From the NCBI GenBank assembly GCA_020091685.1, contig CM034599.1, positions 8,738,789 through 8,802,788 of the forward strand: 64,000 bases of DNA. Reading direction: 5' to 3'. Origin of the DNA: Lutjanus erythropterus. Its lineage: Eukaryota; Chordata; Actinopteri; Lutjaniformes; Lutjanidae. Below the pieces are notes generated by a model. The model saw only the letters and a program-made list of their open reading frames with translations. It was not told the origin of the DNA and searched no databases. This document shows positions 46,013 through 55,501 of this stretch, piece after piece (position 1 is the stretch's first letter; each line of letters starts with the position of its first letter). The translations under genes were made by a program, and so were the position numbers.

Positions 46013-49000
46013 CTGTTAAATGAATTTTCCAGTTGTCAAACACTTTAAAATGATGGACCGTACATGCCGCATGAATTCCTAAATAATCAGTTCTGACAGA
46101 CTCCAGCATAATTTCTCTTAGTACCAATCTGTACTCATTAGTACACAGAGCATGGCTCAGTTGACCAACAGTAGGTGGTGGGCGGCATGCCATTAGTTTG
46201 AAGCAGACAGAACCAACATGGAAGCTAAGCAATGAACTGCTGTGGACGGGGTCAGCAGCCACTTAAAAAAGGTCCATCTAAAAAGAACATCAACATCAGT
46301 TTAAATATACGCTATATTTTGAATATTTTTACTTCTTTACCTGCCATCCAGCAGCCTTTTCCAGTGGGAAAACGCTGTTATATAAACCAAATATTGCTCT
46401 CTACAAACCAACCAAACTCCACTGAATAAATCTGTGATTTTAGCCTCCATTGTTTAGTTAGTTTGTGCTATTGTGTGACACCTGTGTTTTAAAAGCTTAG
46501 TTTGGACTCGCTGAAGTCACACAACAACACCAGCTAATCAATCGAGGCACCTGCAACTTTAGAGTTCTGTGAGGTAAAGTTACTGATTTGCAAAGAGAGT
46601 CTGGTTGAGCATGAGAGAGTGATATTTGGCTTAAATAACGGTGGATTCCCATCAGAAAAGGTGGTCTGACAGCAAGGTGAAGCAGTGAAAATATGCTAAA
46701 TATAGCATACACTTAAACTGATATTTAATTTTTTTAGGTGAGCCTTTTTTAGTGGCTGAAATATGTTTTGCTGCTGACCCTGTCCACAGGAGGTCATCGC
46801 TTAGCTTCGGTGATCCTCTTTGCTTCCCCAAACTGACAGCATGTCAACCACCAACACACTGACTATTGATAATTCCTCATACAACACCAGGATGATTATT
46901 ACCTGCAACTGGAAAAAAATCTAATAAATATATTGATTTACATGTTTAGTTAAATATCTTTCCTTTCTTAACATACATTTGTTTGAGAAATGCTGTACAG
47001 TCACTGAGGGTCGTGAATAAAAGTCAGCTCAGCACCTAAAATGTTCATATAATGGACACTTGTGTGTAATGTTTTCATCATATATCTAATATTTTTAGAC
47101 TACAGAATTAGATTTATTGATTGATTCTGATAATTAAAGCATTTTCCTGGGTTTCAGTGTTACCTGTTCGCTGTCCACCAGCCCCACCAGGCGCTCACAG
47201 CTGCTGATGTAGTCACTGACGCGGCTGTAGGGCAGCCAGTCGATCATGGAGCCGTCGTACACCACGTCGCCGCTGAAGAGCAACTTATTGTCACGGTCAT
47301 GGAGGCAGATGCTGCCCCGAGAGTGACCGGGCATGTGGAGCACCGTCAGCTGTCTGTCGCCTAGGTTGATGACATCACCTGGACAGGAAAGAGGCAGAGA
47401 CGGGATCATATTTTCAAGATTCTCACACACACACACAATATAACTTTAAAGCACATCCCACTCCCTGACTTACATCCAAGCTAAATCCTTTATTTGGCCT
47501 AGTGGAATCAACAATCACATTTTCCACATGTCATCTCTTATCACAGTGATGTAAGCCTGCAGACTCAAGGACATTCTGTGTATAATTGATTTGGTCCAGA
47601 CCAGCTCTGAGTGGCACAGTGTGACAGGAGGGTGAAACTGACACACACAAGCAATGAGATATTTCATCTGCACTGCAGCAGCGGCTCTGACACAGCAGAA
47701 CAAGTCGGCGTATTGACCCACGGTGCTGGAATTAGTCTCTGTAGGAATACTAAACACGCTCACAGGTAAAGTTTCTGGTCCGAACTCCGACAGGAACCGA
47801 AGCTGCTCATCCCAGATGCAGCACCCTGCAGCACAGAATGTGACTTTTAATCAATTAGCGATTGATCTGGGGACATGTTTATAAAGCCTCCTAGTATAAA
47901 GAGTTGCTCCCAGTGACGAAATTCTAAGAAGATTCTTAGAATTAAGACATTTTCAAAGAATTACTCCCTAAAGTTAGAAGATGTCAATCTTCTTTTTAAA
48001 AATATAAATCCCATAATGTAGTGTGGTCCCAAACAGTTGTCTCTATCTCAGCTTTGGCCCTGAAAGTTTCAGGATGACTTAAAACAGTGGGTGGTGGTGA
48101 AATGCTGATTTTTATAAATTTATTAGGAAATGTCATGATATGATATGAACACCAGTGTTGATGCCTTTCATCACAGCACAGTAATATAATTATGTTTACA
48201 GCTCAAGAAGCATGTTTTAGTGTGCAGTACCTCTTTGATTAATTAATAATTTAGTCTATAAAATTGTGAAAAATGCTCATCACAATTTCCCAAAGTGACG
48301 ACTTAAAAATGTTACTTTTGTCCAACCAACAGTGCACAACCCAAAGACGCTTCCTCTATTGTCATAAATAATTGATTAACTGACTAATCATTTTAGCTCT
48401 AGAAGTTATGAATACTCCATGCTAGAGCTGCAACCACGAATTGATTAATCGATCATTAGCGCATAATTATTTAAGGAGAAAAGTAAAAAAATTTCCAGAT
48501 TTCCTGATTCAGTTTTTTCAGTTCCAGTCCGATACCTGAATCTGGATATCTGTCGATACCGAGAACCTCACACATTACACACTGTTCTGTGTTTTGAGAC
48601 TAAAATATTTCTACACTAACGACATGTTGAGTTAGCCAACTGTTAGCTCACTTAGACTGTCTCATGTCATGTTACAGTGGGTTAGTGCAAACTCTGAATA
48701 TACATACTATACTGTAATAATTAATGAATATATTTGTACTACAATATTTTGCCTAAACTTGCATTATTACATATTTATAATTCATAAAAGCATAATCAGT
48801 CCGATATCCGCTATAATACTCATGTGGCCCAGGATGAAATTGAGTTTGACACCCTGCTCTATGCCATGGAAGCAGCCCACACACTCTCAGTGGGATGCTT
48901 TCCATAAGTGTGGCCCGTCTCTGCCGCATTCTCTTCTTCTTTCTTTCTTAGAAGTAACAGAATCAGCACAGCAGCTTAAAATAGAGCTGCTCTGCAAATA

Positions 49001-50225
49001 CAGATAAAGAATGAGCCGTGTAGCTGCCAACAAAAAACTGATTTCTTCTTCTTGTCCTTGGCAAATGACCCGTCTCTGCACTCTCTGCATAGTGTGTTAT
49101 GTAATGGGTGTGTGTAAAGATGTTTGCACCTGCATGAGCACTGGCCAACACCTCATAGTGTAACTCTGCCTGCAACATCCTTCGTCACATAGGCTTTGTT
49201 CACTATGCACAATATAGAAAAACATTATTTTGACAAAATTACAACTGCAATATGATTCGCTATTAATGGGAATGATCATTTTTGCATGAGAATTTTCATT
49301 TTCACTAAAAATATTATTAAAATCGTAATGATGTAACATTAGTTGGGATCTGTACCAAACAAATATATATTTTCTTACATCTGGAGAACAAGATTTGAAG
49401 GACTGGTCATCTCTGCAGCACTACAGTCCAGGACTTAACAACAGGGACTGCCCACTTGCCCAGGGCAAGTAAAATGCCATGGCGGTCAAGTAAATCTGGC
49501 AAGTCACTTTCTTGACTGGGCAAGTGGTAAAACAGAATTCAGCTATTAATCTATTTTGACAACCAATTAATCATTAAAGTAATATTTTGGCAAAATGTCC
49601 GAAAATGCAGTTTTCAGCCTCTCAAATAAGGAGATTCTCCATTTTTCTTCATTTATTATTATATTAACCAAACTATTTTGGGGTTTTAGAGTGACAAAAC
49701 AAGACATTTAAATACATCACCTTGAAGTGTGAAAACTGGGGTTTCTGACATTTTATAGCCCAAATTAAATATGACAATATCTTTATTCCTTGTTGTTGTT
49801 TAATAACTGCTAATAAAACAATTTGTTCAGGGGCAAGTAAAAATTCACTTTGGGCAAGAAGATTTCTGACCTACTTGCAAGTCAAAAAAGCATTAAGATT
49901 GAACCCTGCAGTCCATCATTAAAACACTGTGCTGTCTCACATTGTACCGTTATCGTTGGAGCTGCAACCATTAATCAATTTTTAATTGACTATTAAATCA
50001 ATTGCCAACTACTTTGATAATCGCTATATGGTTTATAACAAAAGAATGTCAAAATTCATTTCAGCTTCTCAATTGTCTTTACTGATCTCTGAATAAAAAC
50101 TGAATATCAATTATGAAAGTAATAATTATTTACAGCATTAATTTTGTTTATTTTGACAGATATTTCAATATGATTCAAATTTAATGTTAATGATATTTTG
50201 TATCACAATTTTCATGTTTATTGAA

Positions 50226-50313
<88 letters not shown>

Positions 50314-51241
50314 TTTATAGGCCAGGGCATCTCTACATCACTACAGTACTTCATTTTAATATTGTTACAGTTTAGCTCAGATTTTCAAAAAAACTGCAGA
50401 TTCTGTCATTTGGATATTGCACTTACTGTGATTTCAATAATATTTCGATTAACTGTGCAACTGTGTAACGCTGCCCCTCACCTCATACTGTACCTCTCCA
50501 CTGTATCCACTGCTGATTTTACATGCCTCTATATTCGCAGGTCATGTGTATGTGTGCCTACAATCATTTAGCAAGTCATGTTTGGTCTTCTATAAAATCC
50601 ATTTCAGCTGTGAAGCCTCCTGTGGGGATACAAAGGATTCCTCACAGAGCATGTGCACACAGACGCAGCCATTAAAAATGGTGTAATGGCATCGACCATT
50701 GCTGCTTATCATTTGGCAGATGCATTTAGACCTTTGATCACAGATTCACTGCCTTACAGTAAATCATATCAGCCCAGGTCGTGTGCATGTCCTACCTACC
50801 TTCCTGCAGGATGTGTGTCGGTTGCACCGCCTTCACTTTGTAGTGCCTGGCCCTCCATCCCGGGCTGGGAGCCTCGGCTATCTCCCGGTCGCTGAGCCAG
50901 GTGACCGTCTCGAAGTTGTCCCCGTTGGCCAGGGCATCGACCTCGGCGCTGTGGACGCCCACCTGTTGGAACTGATGCAGCCCGCCCGAGTGGTCGAAGT
51001 GGGCGTGGGTGGCGATGGCCAGCAGCGGGTTCTTCCTCTGCGGGTCTTTTCCCAGCAGCCCCTTGGCGTCGATGTAGTCCGGTAAGCTCCTCAAGCCCAG
51101 CCCGGTGTCGATCACCACGTCCTGGTGCGAGCCGCGGAGCAGCCAGATGTTGGCCCGGTTGTCCGACTGGTAGAACCGCTCCTGGATCCAGAAGAGGCCG
51201 TCTCCGAGCGATTTGTGAGCGTACCAGTCGGCTGCAGACAT
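45839..51241 (-). CDS. mblac2: Metallo-beta-lactamase domain-containing protein 2
   Basis: MBLAC2 is a metallo-beta-lactamase-fold hydrolase reported to act as an acyl-CoA thioesterase with palmitoyl-CoA preference. Three exons: 50800-51241, 47164-47378 and 45839-46012. They join in frame to 276 residues, close to the human length of about 279. The start [20 protein letters not shown] matches the family N-terminus. Metal ligands are visible: H79, H81, D83 and H84 in HAHFDH; H166 in MPGHSRGS; D185 in SGDVVYDG; and H227 in LPGHYNTFG. The junctions are phase 1 and phase 0. The third exon was found by frame and family similarity ([17 protein letters not shown]). The gene is divergent from polr3g, as in other vertebrates. 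Intron 2 carries a family-1 palindromic MITE; intron 1 carries a long (AAT)n. Confidence 0.96.
46157..46895. mobile_element. TTAA-type palindromic MITE, family 1, copy D (mblac2 intron 2)
   Basis: CTGCTGTGGACGGGGTCAGC (near 46239) pairs with GCTGCTGACCCTGTCCACAG (near 46770), and TTCCAGTGGGAAAACG (near 46359) pairs with GGATTCCCATCAGAAAAGG (near 46644). The terminal AGGG bases are eroded and the TTAA flanks are not clear. Confidence 0.65.
47164..47378 (-). CDS. mblac2: mblac2 exon 2
   Basis: Reverse-strand acceptor CTGTCCAG, donor GTAACA. It encodes [20 protein letters not shown] through [12 protein letters not shown] and supplies ligands H166 and D185. Confidence 0.96.
47379..50799 (-). other. 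mblac2 intron 1 with repeats
   Basis: It contains AT-rich MITE remnants (48216-48412, about 48424-48500, 49955-50110), an element at 49431-49908 flanked by CAGTCCA (49424-49430 and 49909-49915), and (AAT)n at 50225-50313. No additional exon was recognised. Confidence 0.6.
50225..50313. repeat. (AAT)n microsatellite
   Basis: About 29 AAT units with one ATTAAT interruption near 50255. It yields spurious poly-Asn and poly-Ile frames. Confidence 0.95.
50800..51241 (-). CDS. mblac2: mblac2 exon 1
   Basis: ATG at 51239-51241. It encodes residues 1-147, including [14 protein letters not shown] and [10 protein letters not shown]. Donor GTAGGT (50799 downward), phase 1. The exon is GC-rich compared with the intron. 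Confidence 0.96.
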
Positions 51242-51379
51242 CCCAGTTCACGCACTGGTCGAAGTAACCTGCTGCGGGAGTCGAGCTGTCAGGTGATTAA
51301 CGCGGTGCAGAGGTGGAACTAGCCCTTCTAGCTGGAGGTGATATGTTTTCATTGAGGTTAATGTGATGGTGGCCACTGA

Positions 51380-51900
51380 CACACCTTGTTAGAAAATAGC
51401 GTTCTCATTGGACGAAATGATGAGTGACGACAGCCTAATGCGCGCTACTATTGGCTGAAAATTAGCCACGCCTTCTTAAACGTCAGGCAGGGGCGGGTTG
51501 AGTAAAAGCCGGTGGTTTCTGGAAGGAACCCCAGAGCTACGAAAAATCTCGCGAGTTATGATTTTTAACAAATATCTTGAGCTTTCTGATTCAATTTAAG
51601 ATTATTCTATGTTTGTTTTGTCCCTAAACCCACCCAAATATTAACTACAGCGTTGGCACACTATAAAACATAATTAGTTTTGTTTTTTGTTCACCGATCC
51701 TATTTCTTTTGACATTACACTTTACAAACAGATATATATTACATTTGGCGATATTAAAATATGATCAAATTACATTTTACAACAACCACAAAACATTGTT
51801 ATTAAACACAACAAAAGGAAAATGAATACAAAACAAAAAATAAGAACAACAACAAACGTGCGCAATGATGGAGCAAGGCGTACAAGTCTCGCGAGAGTTT
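51380..51900. promoter_or_regulatory. Probable divergent promoter, mblac2/polr3g
   Basis: CCAAT boxes (ATTGG) lie at 51407-51411 and 51450-51454, and a GC box GGGGCGGG at 51490-51497. TCTCGCGAG is at 51547-51555 and the full palindrome TCTCGCGAGA at 51887-51896. TCTCGCGAGA is a known element of TATA-less, often bidirectional, vertebrate promoters. Start sites cannot be read from sequence alone. Confidence 0.6.
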
Positions 51901-51964
51901 TGCAAATCAAGGGTTCTCTTCTAGAAACGTCCTTCTAAGCCACATTTACTCATTCTGCTGAGTG

Positions 51965-53091
51965 TAGGGATGCACCGATTTGAAAATTCTGACCGATACC
52001 GATATCCGATATTAATATTGCTGTCATAGCCGATAACCGATATTTACCGATATCGATATTTTTATAAATGTACATATATGTATATATATGTGTATATATA
52101 TGTATATATATACATATATGTATATACATCAGCATACATACAGCATCTGGACACTTCATAATGATTTAAAATAATGTTGCGAAGTGACAAAGCTTTCATG
52201 GAGGAGACGAGCGTCTGTCTGTTTGTTACTGAGACTGATATTTTAGACAGGGAATTGTACAGTAACATCAGGATTCATCATCAAAAAAGTTTTATATCAG
52301 TCAGCGCTTCACACACGCTCCCTCTCCCTCCTCTCTGCTGTCCCTCTCTCTCCTCCTGCGCAGTTATGATCAATTGGCGGGGAGTAATTAAGTATTTAAA
52401 AGTAAACAAATCGGACTTGGAGCAAAAAAAAAAAAAAAAACACGCCACAAAAGTGTTCAATATAATGTTTCATGATCATAAAATGTCCGTATATCAAGTC
52501 GGCGCATCTGTCCGTATTCACACGCTCTCTCCCTCCCTCCGTCTCTGCTGCGGGTCGTTTTTTGTTTCTTCTTTTACCTGGTTTCAGGTGGAGCTAAAGC
52601 TCAAACAGCACTCGCTCCTCGTGTCCATAGCTTTTTACTCCATGTAACTCTCCCCAAACACGAACTGCAGCTGCAGAAAAAAAGCCCTGGTCCTCATTTG
52701 ACGCTCCAAAATCGAAACAAGCGAGCGTCAAGTCAGTTTGACGCGCGTCAAGATGCTTTCAGTGCGTGTTCTGCCATTTAGAACAATGGGTACGTTTCAA
52801 ATCGCGAGAGTCAGAGGCCTTTAGTGCGTTTTGGCCTTTCCTTTATTTTCAAAATGGAATCAATCCTGTGCCTTTGTCACTGACACTGTCACATGCCCAA
52901 ACAAATACAGCATGGCCAAATATCCCTCCCCCTCCACCTCCCGACACACATACGCAAATAGCAACTAGACGGATATAAACATCGGTTGATAATATCGGTC
53001 CAGTTTTACTCATCGGACCGATGCCGATGTGTTAAAAAATGACAAATATCGGCCGATACCGATATCAATGCCGATATATCGTGCATCCCTA
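51965..53091. mobile_element. hAT-like non-autonomous element, about 1.1 kb
   Basis: The ends are inverted: TAGGGATGCACCGAT at left, ATATCGTGCATCCCTA at right. Both subterminal regions are dense in CCGATAT/ATATCGG (51993-52060 and 52980-53080). The interior has a TA/TG tract (about 52070-52130), a poly-A run near 52425 and two diverged CACACGCTC...CTCTGCTG segments (about 52307 and 52518). No transposase is visible, and no 8-bp duplication was found. Confidence 0.7.
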
Positions 53092-53309
53092 AATAAAATG
53101 ATAAAAACAAGAAAGAAAGGATACAAGGAGAATAAATGAGACATATGAGGAAGCATCCTCTATACTACTCCATCTCATCTGCATCTTACTGTGTATATAT
53201 TTGTTAGTTATTAACATATTAGAGTAAAATATATAAAATATCATTATATTCGCTAATGGTTCTTTGTGCAGAACATAATATACAGAATATTGAATGTATA
53301 TATATATAT

Positions 53310-53341
<32 letters not shown>

Positions 53342-55371
53342 GTATTTATTTTATTTTATTTTTTTCAATGATCCCTCAAAATTATTTATCACTATTAACA
53401 AATATATGTAATGGAGGCAGTATTTTATTTTATTTTATTTTTTGCAGTTTTGCAACAACCTTTAGTGTCTGAAATGACATCAGGGCACTGAAACAAACTT
53501 TCACTATTATTTTTTTAAATAATTCTAAACACCCATAAATTAAAAAAAAAAAAAAAAACAGAGCAAAATGTATGAATATATTAAACCTGAGTTAAGAAAA
53601 AGGCTCAAACACAGAATGCTGCCTATCAAGCGAACAAATAAAAACATTATCAGGCTGATAATATACACTACATTAAGAGGTGGTTTCTCTAGGATGATTC
53701 AGTTATTTTTTTTGCATGAGCATGATGCAGCAAATATGGAGGGAATATGGTAAAAATTACTTGGGCCCCATTTAACTCCTCTTTACCATTCTCTCTGTGC
53801 ATTTTGCATGCATCTTCTTACTTTCACATACATTACATACACCACACTACATGTGACAGCTTGATAATATTTTGCACACAGGCACACAGACCAACCCTGA
53901 CATTGTGATTTGGTGGGATATATTCTCAAATACTACAGACAGACTGACATAATTGGGTTTTTGAGGCCCCTGAGGGTCAGTTGCCCTGTTGAATATTAAC
54001 CCTTGCTTTGTATGTGACAGCTGTGTCCACTTGGTTAGGCTGAAGGCCCACAAAGGACGTATGTGTTCAGGATGTTCTGTGTTTTTTTTATATACATACT
54101 CTAAAGCCGTATTAGCCTTAGGCTTGCACGGAAATGTTGCTGCCATATTGGTTCCTTCAATACTGGCCTGTGAACAAACACATGTAAATGGGAAAGCTGT
54201 GGTTTTCCTTCATTTCTCAAGCAATTTCAATAAGTCATTTCTATACATCAAGTAAATTAATTTATTAATATTTCATGTCGATTGAGACATTTGGATAAAT
54301 GACTCATAGAAATACAGCTGAGAAATAGAAATGTTATTGTGCTTTTTATCCAGAAAAATGCACCTCCCCTGTCTACATGTTTTTGTTAACAGGCCCGTCT
54401 TGACGGGACCAATATGGCGGCGACGTTGATGTATCACAGCAACAAGCCTAAGTGGTCAATGCAACATCAAGAAGTCTGTGGGTTGGGATGCAGCTTGGAC
54501 TCCATGTTAACTGTCTCTGCATCATGTACGCTGAATTAAGTGTAGCTTGATACAATTGATGTAATTTCACTCATATCAGTTAAAACTAAAATGGTGAAGA
54601 AGAATACTAAAACTGCATCAATAAATGTACATATTTTTAATTAGAGACCATCTTGTGATAGACACACAGATACACACCAGCCATGATGGCCATGTTGATG
54701 TTCTGATCCATGAGTACTCTGCAGTCATTACTGCATTATTACAGGCCTTCATTCTGATCTCAAATACACACCTGTAAAGTTTAGTGACTGCATCTTGCAC
54801 AGTTATGACACTATCTGTGGTAGTTCCTGCTACACTTTGCCGTGATGACAGACAAACACATACATACAGGCTCACCACTTGAAATTTTACTCAAGGGTAG
54901 ACAGGAATGATTGAAAACTTGGATACAGTGATCCACAACCTAAAACAAATATGGTCCATGAGGGCATGAAGTGGCCCCAGGATGACTCCTTCCCTACTCC
55001 CTACCTCCCTCTACTGGCACCTTTGCTTGGACCACACCCATCTTCAAACTCTGCCCTCATTTTAATCTCAATTACGCACATGTAAAGTTTTGTGACTGCA
55101 TCTTTCATGGTTGTGATGCTATCATACTGACAAAATCTCAAATTGCGTCCGTGGTGGTTCCCGCTACAGTAGATGTCTCCAGGACCGCATTTTGCCACAT
55201 TGACTCACACAAATACACATTTGCATGTTGTAAACAATACTAGCCACACGTCGTTGTGGCTGGTGAAAATGCTCCCACATGTGCTCCGCAGTGTTGATCA
55301 AAGATAACTGTACAGAAACATACCTGTTCTACATGATTGCTATCATCTGCCCTCTACTATCTCTCCTCCAG
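53092..55371. other. Intergenic or polr3g upstream sequence, repeat-rich
   Basis: It contains a 29-base T run at about 53313-53341, an A run near 53541, inverted arms at about 54141-54170 and 54391-54418, and a diverged direct repeat (54650-54880 against 55050-55245). The expected first coding exon of polr3g was not found. Confidence 0.5.
54650..55245. repeat. Diverged direct repeat of a teleost dispersed element
   Basis: TGTAAAGTTTAGTGACTGCATC (near 54773) recurs as TGTAAAGTTTTGTGACTGCATC (near 55081). Each is followed by GTGGTAGTTCCTGCTACA / GTGGTGGTTCCCGCTACA and a TTTGCC phrase. This matches a dispersed repeat I recognise from fish introns. Confidence 0.55.
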
Positions 55372-55501
55372 AATACAGACTTTAAGCCGGTGCCTCTGAA
55401 AGCAGGCGAGGACGAGGACTACATGCTGGCGTTAAAACAGGAGATGAGGGGAACGATGCAGCGGCTTCCGCACAACATCAAGCCTCACTCCAATAAAACA
55501 G
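55372..55501 (+). CDS. polr3g: polr3g exon (first one visible)
   Basis: Acceptor CTCCTCCAG. Encodes NTDFKPVPLKAGEDEDYMLA through HSNKT. Donor GTGAGG, ends in phase 1. An upstream ATG in the same open frame (55279) lies in what looks like intron sequence and is not favoured as the start. Confidence 0.93.

Noticed and set aside
50184-50571. Open frames with poly-Asn and poly-Ile
   Set aside because: Direct translation of the (AAT)n microsatellite.
50783-51251. Other long frames overlapping mblac2 exon 1
   Set aside because: Shadows of the GC-rich mblac2 exon, whose own frame has the family motifs.
52174-52647. 157-codon open frame inside the hAT-like element
   Set aside because: It contains a poly-Lys string from an A run and no transposase motif.
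54414-54540. ATGGCGGCGACG open segment as a first exon of polr3g
   Set aside because: It is one arm of an inverted repeat, runs to a stop, and matches no POLR3G sequence.
55279-55371. ATG at 55279 as the polr3g start
   Set aside because: The encoded peptide does not resemble the family N-terminus, and the segment ends in a typical polypyrimidine tract plus AG, so it is more likely intron.
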